Assembly: GCA_037179385.1 (NCBI GenBank)
Contig: CM074188.1
Span: 24,879,318-24,943,317 of the forward strand
Source: Holothuria scabra
Lineage: Eukaryota > Echinodermata > Holothuroidea > Aspidochirotida > Holothuriidae
DNA length: 64,000 nucleotides
Direction of reading: 5' to 3'
The translations under genes were made by a program, and so were the position numbers. The first letter of the stretch is position 1. Every line of letters starts with the position of its first letter. This document shows positions 12,637 through 24,866 of this stretch, piece by piece. The notes beneath the pieces were generated by a model. The model made no database searches. It worked only from the letters and a program-made list of their open reading frames with translations, and was not told the origin of the DNA.

Positions 12637-14441
12637 GATAGCGAACTTGCAATAAAATCTTCAATGACTTACACTCTAATTTGAGCGAGTAAAATGACCT
12701 CTGAAACACTCATCGAAGTTTGACAAGGTCTACGTCACCCTTGCGCAAAAGGCTGACAGGTTATCCTTCGATACCAATTCGATTTATTACAACCATGTCC
12801 CAAAGAAGTTTTGCTAGAAGAGCTCAACTTAGCTTCCGTACCTTTATCCAGGCCTATTTTACTCACTCATCAAACATTAAGCTGATATATGCTCGCCAGT
12901 TTTCGATCCCACAATTTCCTCAAAATTGCTTTAGATTGCCTACATTTTAGCATAAGAGACACTTCAGTTAGTTAACTTTGATATTAAATTGAGGATAGAC
13001 CCCATCATATTTAGTAATATGTTGCAAAAGTTGTTCTGATATTCCCTCTTGATAATATTTTGGTAGGATGACGGCGTATATTATATTGAGACGGCAATAA
13101 GTACACAAAGGAAGACTTGGTCAAGTTCAAAAGAACCACTGTCTTTGTAACAAATCAGCAATCCATGCCAAGAGGAGAATAGGCACCTAGGTGCTTAAGC
13201 CTACCCCCTAACAGTTTTACTGAATAGTTACCATAGAAAAAAGCTTTCTTCGCATTGACAAGTTATGAATATTCATTCCAGAGCGCTTTTTACTAAAAGA
13301 AAGAGTCGCTCTCGAAAGATATACAAATTTGGCCTCAATATGATCAGGAGCCCCGGCTACATTCGTAGCCGGGGCTTCTGATCATATTGAGGCCTTTGGA
13401 ATGAAATGCTAATTATCGTAAAAATGGAGTAGTATTGATCTTAAAATGTGAAGTTATTTAAAAATCATTTATAATACTCAACAAAAACACTTTTTAAGGG
13501 GGGGCAACGTTGACCGACCTTATCATGTTAGTTATGTATGATAACGTCCATATTAACATGATTTAAAAGTTACAGCAGGTCATAATTAAGAAAAGAAAGC
13601 CTGGTGAAGAAAGAAAGGAGCAAAAAGACAGTCGGAATGGAAAAGAGTCGATAAAATATAGGAGGAATAAAAAAAAAATATATAAAAATAGCTGTAAAAA
13701 ATCGACAGTTCCATATTTGGAAACACTGGACACAGAAATAACACCTTTGAAAAAGATAACTGTATTGTTTCATCATGAACATTTTTACAATACTTACAAA
13801 TTATTAAATGCTCTAAGCAAATCACTAGAAACCTAAATATTACAGCAAAACACTTAGCCACGGTTCATTCCTTTATGAGGGGGGGGGGGGGACTTTTGGA
13901 GTTTTCATTGAAGACGTAAGTGAAGACTTAAGTTTGTTCCTTTAGTGGTTGTAGATTCCTTAGGAAGAAGTTCCATACTTTGGTTTCGCTGAACGGCTCT
14001 TTGCACAGAGTAGAGAGGACTTTGATAAAAGTTAACGTATAAATTTGATCAATTCGACCTACCAACTGACTTAATGCGGTGTTGGAAATCATGCAGTTTG
14101 AATATATGTTTAACTTGTACCCTGAGTTCGCAGCTGCACGACGTACAAGTGAAAGTTCCGGGGAAAGGGATTCAGAGCAACTGAAACGCACGCCCCTTTC
14201 TTCCGCATCCTTAAGTATTGGTACCGTATTCCATGCTGTCCGAAACATACCCGAATAATGATGCAATGCTTGAATGTCCCCCATTTTTCGCCAATCATCA
14301 AATGTTGGTTTGTCATATTAATGAAATCAAATGGAGCGCAGACGCGAAGCAGGAAATTAGGGTCTGATGGCTGCTTTGTGGTCTACCTAAAATTTTAAAT
14401 TGCTTTACTACTTCTTTCGAAAGATTTTCCCGAATATTTAA
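12637..14441. repeat. Satellite unit 8, subtype B
   Basis: B-type throughout. Hairpin at 13331-13394 with the B mismatch. Poly-G tracts are 7 and 13. Confidence 0.95.
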
Positions 14442-16241
14442 GATAGCGAACTTGCAATAAAATCTTCAATGACTTACACTCTAATTTGAGCGAGTAAAAT
14501 GACCTCTGAAACACTCATCGAAGTTTGACAAGGTCTACGTCACCCTTGCGCAAAAGGCTGACAGGTTATCCTTCGATACCAATTCGATTTATTACAACCA
14601 TGTCCCAAAGAAGTTTTGCTAGAAGAGCTCAACTTAGCTTCCGTACCTTTATCCAGGCCTATTTTACTCACTCATCAAACATTAAGCTGATATATGCTCG
14701 CCAGTTTTCGATCCCACAATTTCCTCAAAATTGCTTCAGATTGCCTACATTTTAGCATAAGAGACACTTCAGTTAGTTAACTTTGATATTAAATTGAGGA
14801 TAGACCCCATCATATTTAGTAATATGTTGCAAAAGTTGTTCTGATATTCCCTCTTGATAATATTTTGGTAGGATGACGGCGTATATTATATTGAGACGGC
14901 AATAAGTACACAAAGGAAGACTTGGTCAAGTTCAAAAGAACCACTGTCTTTGTAACAAATCAGCAATCCAAGCCAAGAGGAGAATAGGCACCTAGGTGCT
15001 TAAGCCTACCCCTAACAGTTTTACTGAATAGTTACTATAGAAATAAAAGCTTTCTTCGCATTGACAAGTTATGAATATTCATTCCAGAGCGCTTTTTACT
15101 AAAAGAAAGAGTCGCTCTCGAAAGATATACAAATTTGGCCTCAATATGATCAGAAGCCCCGGCTACATTCGTAGCCGGGGCTTCTGATCATATTGAGGCC
15201 TTTGGAATGAAATGCTAATTATCGTAAAAATGGAGTAGTATTGATCTTAAAATGTGAAGTTATTTAAAAATCATTTATAATACTCAACAAAAACACTTTT
15301 TAAGGGGGGCAACGTTGACCGACCTTATCATGTTAGTTATGTATGATAACGTCCATATTAACATGATTTAAAAGTTACAGCAGGTCATAATTAAGAAAAG
15401 AAAGCCTGGTGAAGAAAGAAAGGAGCAAAAAGACAGTCGGAATGGAAAAGAGTCGATAAAATATAGGAGGAATAAAAAAAATATATATAAAAATAGCTGT
15501 AAAAAATCGACAGTTCCATATTTGGAAACACTGGACACAGAAATAACACCTTTGAAAAGAAAACTGTATTGTTTCATCATGAACATTTTTACAATACTTA
15601 CAAATTATTAAATGCTCTAAGCAAATCACTAGAAACCTAAATATTACAGCAAAACACTTAGCCACGGTTCATTCCTTTATGAGGGGGGGGACTTTTGGAG
15701 TTTTCATTGAAGACGTAAGTGAAGACTTAAGTTTGTTCCTTTAGTGGTTGTAGATTCCTTAGGAAGAAGTTCCATACTTTGGTTTCGCTGAACGGCTCTT
15801 TGCACAGAGTAGAGAGGACTTTGATAAAAGTTAACGTATAAATTTGATCAATTCGACCTACCAACTGACTTAATGCGGTGTTGGAAATCATGCAGTTTGA
15901 ATATATGTTTAACTTGTACCCTGAGTTCGCAGCTGCACGACGTACAAGTGAAAGTTCCGGGAAAAGGGATTCAGAGCAACTGAAACGCACGCCCCCTTTT
16001 TTCCGCATCCTTAAGTATTGGTACCGTATTCCATGCTGTCCGAAACATACCCGAATAATGATGCAATGCTTGAATGTCCCCCATTTTTCGCCAATCATCA
16101 AATGTTGGTTTGTCATATTAATGAAATCAAATGGAGCGCAGACGCGAAGCAGGAAATTAGGGTCTGATGGCTGCTTTGTGGTCTACCTAAAATTTTAAAT
16201 TGCTTTACTACTTCTTTCGAAAGATTTTCCCGAATATTTAA
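14442..16241. repeat. Satellite unit 9, mosaic A/B/A
   Basis: A-type at the first four diagnostic sites, B-type at the next four (about 15757-15930), then A-type again near 15960. This is the pattern expected from a short gene-conversion tract or a double exchange. Hairpin at 15137-15200 is perfect. Poly-G tracts are 6 and 8. Confidence 0.9.
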
Positions 16242-18046
16242 GATAGCGAACTTGCAATAAAATCTTCAATGACTTACACTCTAATTTGAGCGAGTAAAAT
16301 GACCTCTGAAACACTCATCGAAGTTTGACAAGGTCTACGTCACCCTTGCGCAAAAGGCTGACAGGTTATCCTTCGATACCAATTCGATTTATTACAACCA
16401 TGTCCCAAAGAAGTTTTGCTAGAAGAGCTCAACTTAGCTTCCGTACCTTTATCCAGGCCTATTTTACTCACTCATCAAACATTAAGCTGATATATGCTCG
16501 CCAGTTTTCGATCCCACAATTTCCTCAAAATTGCTTCAGATTGCCTACATTTTAGCATAAGAGACACTTCAGTTAGTTAACTTTGATATTAAATTGAGGA
16601 TAGACCCCATCATATTTAGTAATATGTTGCAAAAGTTGTTCTGATATTCCCTCTTGATAATATTTTGGTAGGATGACGGCGTATATTATATTGAGACGGC
16701 AATAAGTACACAAAGGAAGACTTGGTCAAGTTCAAAAGAACCACTGTCTTTGTAACAAATCAGCAATCCAAGCCAAGAGGAGAATAGGCACCTAGGTGCT
16801 TAAGCCTACCCCTAACAGTTTTACTGAATAGTTACCATAGAAAAAAAGCTTTCTTCGCATTGACAAGTTATGAATATTCATTCCAGAGCGCTTTTTACTA
16901 AAAGAAAGAGTCGCTCTCGAAAGATATACAAATTTGGCCTCAATATGATCAGAGCCCCGGCTACATTCGTAGCCGGGGCTTCTGATCATATTGAGGCCTT
17001 TGGAATGAAATGCTAATTATCGTAAAAATGGAGTAGTATTGATCTTAAAATGTGAAGTTATTTAAAAATCATTTATAATACTCAACAAAAACACTTTTTA
17101 AGGGGGGGCAACGTTGACCGACCTTATCATGTTAGTTATGTATGATAACGTCCATATTAACATGATTTAAAAGTTACAGCAGGTCATAATTAAGAAAAGA
17201 AAGCCTGGTGAAGAAAGAAAGGAGCAAAAAGACAGTCGGAATGGAAAAGAGTCGATAAAATATAGGAGGAATAAAAAAAAAATATATAAAAATAGCTGTA
17301 AAAAATCGACAGTTCCATATTTGGAAACACTGGACACAGAAATAACACCTTTGAAAAGAAAACTGTATTGTTTCATCATGAACATTTTTACAATACTTAC
17401 AAATTATTAAATGCTCTAAGCAAATCACTAGAAACCTAAATATTACAGCAAAACACTTAGCCACGGTTCATTCCTTTATGAGGGGGGGGGGGGGGACTTT
17501 TGGAGTTTTCATTGAAGACGTAAGTGAAGACTTAAGTTTGTTCCTTTAGTGGTTGTAGATTCCTTTGGAAGAAGTTCCATACTTTGGTTTCGCTGAACGG
17601 CTCTTTGCACAGAGTAGAGAGGAATTTGATAAAAGTTAACGTATAAATTTGATCAATTCGACCTACCAACTGACTTAATGCGGTGTTGGAAATCATGCAG
17701 TTTGAATATATGTTTAACTTGTACCCTCAGTTTGCAGCTGCACGACGTACAAGTGAAAGTTCCGGGAAAAGGGATTCAGAGCAACTGAAACGCACGCCCC
17801 CTTTTTTCCGCATCCTTAAGTATTGGTACCGTATTCCATGCTGTCCGAAACATACCCGAATAATGATGCAATGCTTGAATGTCCCCCATTTTTCGCCAAT
17901 CATCAAATGTTGGTTTGTCATATTAATGAAATCAAATGGAGCGCAGACGCGAAGCAGGAAATTAGGGTCTGATGGCTGCTTTGTGGTCTACCTAAAATTT
18001 TAAATTGCTTTACTACTTCTTTCGAAAGATTTTCCCGAATATTTAA
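16242..18046. repeat. Satellite unit 10, subtype A, out of register
   Basis: A-type at the diagnostic sites although unit 9 also starts as A, so the A-B alternation is broken here. The hairpin at 16936-16998 has lost one base in the left arm. Poly-G tracts are 7 and 14. Confidence 0.93.
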
Positions 18047-19570
18047 GATAGCGAACTTGCAATAAAATCTTCAATGACTTACACTCTAATTTGAGCGAGT
18101 AAAATGACCTCTGAAACACTCATCGAAGTTTGACAAGGTCTACGTCACCCTTGCGCAAAAGGCTGACAGGTTATCCTTCGATACCAATTCGATTTATTAC
18201 AACCATGTCCCAAAGAAGTTTTGCTAGAAGAGCTCAACTTAGCTTCCGTACCTTTATCCAGGCCTATTTTACTCACTCATCAAACATTAAGCTGATATAT
18301 GCTCGCCAGTTTTCGATCCCACAATTTCCTCAAAATTGCTTTAGATTGCCTACATTTTAGCATAAGAGACACTTCAGTTAGTTAACTTTGATATTAAATT
18401 GAGGATAGACCCCATCATATTTAGTAATATGTTGCAAAAGTTGTTCTGATATTCCCTCTTGATAATATTTTGGTAGGATGACGGCGTATATTATATTGAG
18501 ACGGCAATAAGTACACAAAGGAAGACTTGGTCAAGTTCAAAAGAACCACTGTCTTTGTAACAAATCAGCAATCCATGCCAAGAGGAGAATAGGCACCTAG
18601 GTGCTTAAGCCTACCCCCTAACAGTTTTACTGAATAGTTACCATAGAAAAAAGCTTTCTTCGCATTGACAAGTTATGAATATTCATTCCAGAGCGCTTTT
18701 TACTAAAAGAAAGAGTCGCTCTCGAAAGATATACAAATTTGGCCTCAATATGATCAGGAGCCCCGGCTACATTCGTAGCCGGGGCTTCTGATCATATTGA
18801 GGCCTTTGGAATGAAATGCTAATTATCGTAAAAATGGAGTAGTATTGATCTTAAAATGTGAAGTTATTTAAAAATCATTTATAATACTCAACAAAAACAC
18901 TTTTTAAGGGGGGGGGGGGCAACGTTGACCGACCTTATCATGTTAGTTATGTATGATAACGTCCATATTAACATGATTTAAAAGTTACAGCAGGTCATAA
19001 TTAAGAAAAGAAAGCCTGGTGAAGAAAGAAAGGAGCAAAAGACAGTCGGAATGGAAAAGAGTCGATAAAATATAGGAGGAATAAAAAAAAAAAAATATAT
19101 AAAAATAGCTGTAAAAAATCGACAGTTCCATATTTGGAAACACTGGACACAGAAATAACACCTTTGAAAAGATAACTGTATTGTTTCATCATGAACATTT
19201 TTACAATACTTACAAATTATTAAATGCTCTAAGCAAATCACTAGAAACCTAAATATTACAGCAAAACACTTAGCCACGGTTCATTCCTTTATGAGGGGGG
19301 GGGGGGACTTTTGGAGTTTTCATTGAAGACGTAAGTGAAGACTTAAGTTTGTTCCTTTAGTGGTTGTAGATTCCTTAGGAAGAAGTTCCATACTTTGGTT
19401 TCGCTGAACGGCTCTTTGCACAGAGTAGAGAGGACTTTGATAAAAGTTAACGTATAAATTTGATCAATTCGACCTACCAACTGACTTAATGCGGTGTTGG
19501 AAATCATGCAGTTTGAATATATGTTTAACTTGTACCCTGAGTTCGCAGCTGCACGACGTACAAGTGAAAG
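18047..19570. repeat. Satellite unit 11, subtype B, truncated at the array edge
   Basis: B-type. Similarity to the other units ends abruptly after CAAGTGAAAG at 19570, about 280 bp short of a full unit; unrelated sequence follows. Hairpin at 18741-18804. Poly-G tracts are 12 and 12. Confidence 0.93.
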
Positions 19571-20166
19571 CTACAGAGCCTTGAACGATAGGGACGTGTT
19601 TCTCGTCTTTATAGCTACTCCTAAAGGGCATTTCACAAAGCGGAGTAATACAATTAAAAATGGCACTAATTTTGATCAGATTGCCTTCAGTTTTGTACAG
19701 TCTGTATTTCAATTTATTGTCTACAAAATTCAAATGCAAAAACGATCATATTTTGAAAGTAACAGAGTCAGAAACAACATCCCATAAAGTTTTTGTGGCG
19801 CTTTATCTGTCAGTAAACATTTTCCCAGGAACGAGTATTGGAGTAAATTGTTCGCTACATAAAATACGTAACCTCAACACCGGGAAAGCGCTAAGATTTG
19901 CGCAACAAGGTGTCAAGCTCCTTAAAGTTCGAATGCAGCCTACAATCGCGCAACAAGAGCGTATATATTTGTATTTTTCCGTATTTGACTATTTGTTCTC
20001 TAGTTTGAAACCAATAAATACAGACTTATCCCACCAGGTGTTCATGCTCCATATATTCATGCTGTCCGAAACTGGCCTGGTGGTCCCCTAATTCAGTTGT
20101 AAAAACATCCAGACAGTCGGAATTTCTACCATATCCCTAAATATGGAACCCTGTACAGACGACCCT
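19571..20166. other. Array edge flank, no gene recognised
   Basis: Sequence unrelated to the satellite begins at 19571. An open frame at 19660-20091 (plus, 143 codons) has no recognisable domain and no splice or promoter context that I can support. An isolated 15-base satellite match, CATGCTGTCCGAAAC, occurs near 20058. Confidence 0.5.
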
Positions 20167-20613
20167 GTCTACTGATAAGCACTGGGAAATATTAATATTC
20201 ATATTAATATGCAAATTAGATAGGGTTAAAGGTCAAATGGTACCCGCTACTTAAGAATATAGGTCGCAGTTAAAAATGCTACTTCTCAAAAGTTCCTGAT
20301 TTATAAAGAGATCTGGGATTTTAAGATACATAATAACTTTGACATTCAGGACAACCGAATGGGTTTTAGTAAAGAAAAATAAATTTGTGTTGCTATATAG
20401 GAACTACGGTACATGAAGAAAAAAATAAAAGTCACCAATGTCAATATTCTTAATCGAGGATCTGTTGATAGTTAAGCAGGTTTAATTTGATGTAATTTCC
20501 CATGACTCAAATCCTCTGCCTATTTTTCTGCTAACACTATAATTTATCCTTTGACCCTATCTAATTTGCATATTAAAATGAATATTAATATTTCGAATTA
20601 TTTATCAATAGAC
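20167..20613. mobile_element. Long-arm inverted-repeat element (MITE-like), about 447 bp
   Basis: Arms at about 20167-20240 and 20540-20613 are imperfect reverse complements of about 74 bp. The inner halves are nearly identical: GAAATATTAATATTCAT, then GCAAATTAGATAGGG. The outer halves (GTCTAYTGATAA) are more diverged. The interior has no transposase-like frame. The target duplication is not clear, so the superfamily is not assigned. Confidence 0.8.
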
Positions 20614-22342
20614 ATCCTTTTACAGCCTAAAAGGGCCAAATCTGACATCATTCAATGACTGGACCGTAACTATACGGAGAAAACAAGATTTATGACAGAG
20701 GGCGCCCTTCTAACTTTAAAAATAAAAATGGGACATGGGCCCGGATATACCCTGTATTGTCTAGATTTTCAGAAACAACGACCCAAAAGTGACCAAATCC
20801 ACTTGGTCTCATAAATTTCGCTTTCGGGTGACTACTTCTTCCCCCTTCTTCGTCTATGGCGGCCATTTTGGATTTGACCAGTTTAACACCTTTTCCGAAG
20901 GTCAAATTTTGATAGATTTTTTTTCTCTTTTAAAGTACACCCCAAAGAGCTAAAAAATAGTGGAAAGCCTTTTGTTGCAACTTTTTTGAGGTTCGGGCCA
21001 TTTTGGGCAGTTGACCTACTAGTTATTGAAGTGTCAAAATGTTATCGATGTTTAATATTTCTAATTATTAGTTTTAAAAGGGCAAAATTTCCCGCGCGCT
21101 TTGCGCGCTCTAAATTGCAACCCTTAATACAGTAAGCGGTCGCTTATAAAGCATTCAGTGTTATTTTCTAATAACAACGATCTTCAGTCGACAAGCTATG
21201 TCAGATATATGCTAACATGAAGTGCAGATTCTTCGATATTCCCCCAGATATACGAATTAAACTATTATCTGCAATACAAGCCCCCTATACAAATGTGGGA
21301 AAGCGTCAAAAGTTTCTGGGCGCTCCGGTCCCGCGCGGCAAATTACGTTTCTACTACAGAAGTGGTCACAGTCACACTTTAGAAAAGAGCAGATTTTTTT
21401 ATTTAAAAAAATTGTCCTTTCTCTTGTAAAAGTGAAAAATTTAGCATAAAAAATGTGCTTGTTGGTCAAAGGTTTTTTCTAAAAGTCCCCTCGACTCTCT
21501 GGCGAAGAGCCAAGGGGCGAAAACCAAACGATTACTCCCGGAGGAGTTCTGCTCCCTTGGTCAAAAGACGATTTGCTGTTTCCAAGAAGTTAAAATTTTT
21601 TGTGTACTTAGTCTTACGTTATGTAGAAAAAAAATCTCTCAGTGGCAAAGCCTCTTAGCTGTTCCAGCAGACAGTATCTTCTTTACAGTTTGTTCGATTT
21701 TCCCTGCATTACTGCATTTGTTTGTGTGTGTGTGTGAGTGTGTTTTTTTTAAACATTCCCTTTTTTAGGTACTGAATAATCTGTTTCACTTAGATAACGA
21801 GCATAATTTTCTAACAAGATTTCTGAAAAGCCTTTAACACTTTTGAGTTAGAGGGCAGAGGTTCTATCAAATTCTTAACAGTGCCCTTGTCTGTTGACAA
21901 TGTTTAGACTTCATTCTTCAGCAATCTTTTGCATTCCTTTTAACAGCAGAAGTACAGTATAAGAATCATGTGGGAAACACATGAAATCCGGACCGTTGTG
22001 GGCAATTTTACAAATCCGTCCAACGCCAGTGCGAACTTAGCCTGCGTAATGTCTCTGTGGCTGCAGTCCCCTTCAGGCTGCCGCCCCTCAGGTTGATTTT
22101 TTCGTAGCGATGAGCTGGACCACTGAAAAAAAAATTCGTCCACCCCGCGGGCTAGTTCGAATTAGTAAAAAGACTTGTCAAAACAATCGTTCTACACTGC
22201 GGCACTTTTCATGGGAAAGGAGTGAAACACGATACACTTGTTAAAAGATGGTGTATCGCGTCATTGAAAAAAAAATCTCAAAACGCAAGCCTTCGGAAAA
22301 CTTTTCACGGATTACATCACTATCACCTGACATCATCTTTAA
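20614..22342. other. Gene-free interval with low-complexity and GC-palindromic repeats
   Basis: No gene is supported. Recognisable items are the palindrome GCGCGC-TTT-GCGCGC at 21094-21108, a GT-rich microsatellite near 21719-21745, and a GC-rich segment near 21490-21570 with several short inverted repeats. The short frames here have no domain I recognise. Confidence 0.5.
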
Positions 22343-22639
22343 AGGCAGTCATTCATCACCCCAAACTACAGTTTCAGTATACATATATCAAAACTCTCAA
22401 TTGGTACAGCTCTTTGATTGGCATCACATTCAAACAATGCGTCATAGCTAAATTACACAGCATGGGCACTGAGAGTGTCTTGATTACACGTTATGGACTT
22501 GTATGGCCACTGGGACAAGCCATGAAGCAATAAACAAGGATTGTGTCAGGATAAAGATGAGTTTTAGATAAATGTGGGAGGGGATAGAAGTAAGAAGGTT
22601 GGGAGAATTGGAACTGTTTGGGATGATGAAAATATGCCT
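22343..22639. mobile_element. 297-bp TTAA-flanked MITE, copy 1
   Basis: Terminal inverted repeats begin AGGC, followed by a TCACCCCAAAC-type block, and the end is the complementary GTTTGGGATGA...GCCT. TTAA is present on both sides (22339-22342 and 22640-22643). A second copy of exactly the same length lies at 27112-27408. The TTAA target is known for piggyBac and Kolobok elements; this copy has no transposase frame. Confidence 0.85.
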
Positions 22640-22643
22640 TTAA

Positions 22644-24063
22644 TTTCTGAAACATTCATATTTCAGATATTAATTTTGAAAATTTAGACTTGTGTATTCA
22701 GAATTTTTTCATGGCGACACCGCATATTTAATGACTTGGATGTGAGAATTGCGCACAGGACAATTACATGGTAAGGTACCATACATTCAGTATGCCATAT
22801 GCGTATGGCATATACCGTAAAGAAATGGTCGTGTAAGAATGGTCTTCAGTGATTGGTTGCCTGTTTTCAGTAATCAACTAACCATCCGGGAGAAAGGGTC
22901 TAATCCTTACAAAGTCACATCCGACTTTGTTGTCGCGACTGAGGTTGTTTCATCGTCCAAACGGATTCTAATACAGTTCGCTCCGCGAGGTACCCGCGGA
23001 GCGGACTGTCTTTTCCCAGCTCCTCAGCCATAGAGCAGTGGCGACGGAACCGGGGGGGGGGGGGGCTTTGGGGGCTTAGCCCCCCCCAATGAAAAAAGTG
23101 GAGGGGCTAAGGCATGTTTAGCCCCCCCCCCCCCAATATTTGTAAGGTGCGCTTCAAAAAGTGGTGACCGGCGAGGGCGGGGAGAATATTGAAGTTTTTT
23201 GTATTGAAGTGAAGCTTTCATTTCAAAGGAAAGCTCAAAATAACGACTGCTTCATTTCTAGTTACAAGTCTGGGAAATTCCATTCCTGAGGGGTTAGATT
23301 TTTTAACAATTTTCTGTACGCGCCAACTGATGGTGGTACTCCTCATAGATAGTATTTTGGTCGAACAGATTTGTGTTACTAAAGTAGATATTTTTAGGAT
23401 CTAAGAAAAATCATTCGCCCATTAGCCCAATGGCGCCCTGCTACCCCACTGATTCAGGTCCGTTTAGTTTCCCCAATGAGTTATTTCTGGGGACCCGTGG
23501 ACTATTAGTCTTCATATGATGGTGACGGGATGGGTTGTTGTGGAATAGTGTCGAACTGCACTAGAGGTAAGTGTGGAACAAAAACAAAAAACGAACCAAA
23601 ACTACCTAGGACGTAGGAATGTAAAAGGGGTAGCCTCTATTGAAACGTTGAAACAAACCTGATAATGATTGCTGGCAAATTAACGTATTTTGAATTGCCT
23701 TAGCTCGAAATTTATCATTAACTGGCTTGACTCAATTTACTTACTTAGCTACCTTTCACTACTTAAATTAAGGTCCCTCTCTTTCTTTTAAAAGAGGAAG
23801 TCGATTGGATCTGCCCTTGGAAAATAGTCTCATTAGGCCAGGAAACGCAAGGCTGGTTGCCAGGGTATTTATGGTGGGGGGGGGGGGGCGTAAAAGCTTA
23901 ATTTGATTAAATTTTGATTGCCGGTAACTACTCTCCCGAAAAAGTTAACCAAAATTTAGCACTTAGCTAGAACAGTGTTTGAGGGGCAAGTGTGTGTCAG
24001 GAAACTGTATATAGGATGAAGAAATCACGTAGCACTATGCTACAATAGGTATATAAACCTATG
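22644..24063. other. Gene-free interval with poly-G/poly-C inverted repeats
   Basis: No gene is supported. Around 23051-23135 a G14 tract, two copies of a GGGGCTTAGCCCC-like palindrome and a C13 tract form a strongly self-complementary block. Another long poly-G tract lies near 23875-23889. Confidence 0.5.
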
Positions 24064-24145
24064 GAGTTAGTTAGACAAGGATTTCCGGTTTAGTTTCAAA
24101 CCAACTGGTTTAAGCCGGGCCAGCCCTGCCCAGTTGTGGCTCTCT
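24064..24145 (-). repeat. SINE 3' body fragment (minus orientation)
   Basis: Matches the 3' body of the SINE described at 45384-45617, including GTTTCAAACCAACTGGTTTAAG and CAGTTGTGGCTC. The matching 5' tRNA-like head of a copy in the same orientation is found at 24762-24866. The two may be parts of one element split by later insertion. Confidence 0.7.
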
Positions 24146-24164
24146 TTCAAAGTATTCAGTATGG

Positions 24165-24350
24165 CCAGGGGCGTAGATTTCTTTTCAACATTGGGGGGGA
24201 GGGGGGGATGATGTGTGCACGCGAAGCGTGCACGGCGAGCGCGAAGCCCCTAAAGGGTGGGGTCCAGGGGCCCGTCTAAGGGTCCCTGGTGGGGTCCAGG
24301 GGGCGAAGCCCCCGGAAGCTTCTGGGTTTTAACGCCTCAGAGGCCCCAGG
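24165..24350. repeat. GC-rich palindromic dispersed repeat
   Basis: Contains a G7-A-G7 tract, the palindrome GTGCACGC-GAA-GCGTGCAC at 24215-24233, three GGGGTCCAGGG blocks, and GGGGGCGAAGCCCCC. A GGGGCGTAGAT motif near its left edge also occurs, reversed, near 26870. It is repeat DNA of uncertain class, lying between two halves of a SINE. Confidence 0.6.
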
Positions 24351-24761
24351 AAGACTGCTTTAAGGGGTAAAATACAGAGGTAATGTTGTAGGGTACTGAC
24401 ATGTTTATACGCTTAGGAAAGGCTCTTTTGAGCACAAAACTCTTTATCAAGTTGCACTGGAGGACTGAAATTGAACAATTCTAGAGCAACGATGTACCAT
24501 TAAGTTTTAAAAGGAAAAAATGGAGCTCTGTCCAACTAAAAAACTTAACAATGTGTAAGTGATCTTCTCAAAATTGATGAAGCTATCATTTGGTACAGCA
24601 AAGCGGTACAGTCAAACGGTCGCATCTCTTGGTAACCTTGGGCGCAGGTGTGACGATTGCAGCTAAAACCAGAATGCAAGGCATTCATACTCGCGAATGG
24701 AGGTGGTCTTTACCGGTTCTAGTGATATTAACGAAAAGCTGCTAAACTTAGCAACTCCCAA

Positions 24762-24866
24762 ACGGCAGTAGGTTCCATTTTTAGATTCTTTGGTATGATA
24801 CGACCTGGGAATCGAACCCAGGCCTTCCGCGTGTTAGGAGATGCTCTACCGTTAGACCAAACACGT
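24762..24866 (-). repeat. SINE with Val-tRNA-like head and intact Pol III boxes
   Basis: On the minus strand this reads as a tRNA-like head. The A box TGGTCTAACGG (24849-24859) and the B box GGTTCGATTCC (24808-24818) both fit Pol III consensus. The anticodon region CTAACAC resembles Val tRNA (AAC), but the anticodon stem has mismatches, so it is not a functional tRNA. The head continues into the SINE body (CATACCAAAGA..., GGAACCTACTGCC). Confidence 0.75.

Larger units (their letters stand above)
1..19570. repeat. Tandem satellite array, unit about 1.8 kb, eleven copies
   Basis: Eleven near-identical units begin at 1, 1806, 3606, 5407, 7208, 9011, 10828, 12637, 14442, 16242 and 18047 (phase set arbitrarily at GATAGCGAACTTGC). 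Ten are complete (1800-1817 bp); the last stops at 19570. Nine sites separate subtypes A and B; in unit-1 coordinates they are 296 C/T, 530 A/T, 714 A/G, 1127 A/T, 1327 T/A, 1385 A/C, 1489 C/G, 1494 T/C and 1528 A/G. Order is A B A B A B A B A* A B. Most length differences come from two poly-G tracts and a poly-A tract. I found no 5S rRNA, snRNA, tRNA or histone sequence in the unit. The short reading frames in it are interrupted differently between copies by homopolymer changes. The array continues beyond the left edge. Confidence 0.97.

Noticed and set aside
1..19570. CRISPR array, rRNA cluster, snRNA cluster or histone cluster
   Set aside because: The unit is far too long for CRISPR spacers, and no conserved 5S, U1, U2, U4, U5, U6 or histone sequence, nor a histone 3' stem-loop, was seen in it.
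24795..24866. A functional Val tRNA gene
   Set aside because: A and B boxes are good, but the anticodon stem is mispaired and the sequence runs straight into a SINE body, so it is a SINE head.
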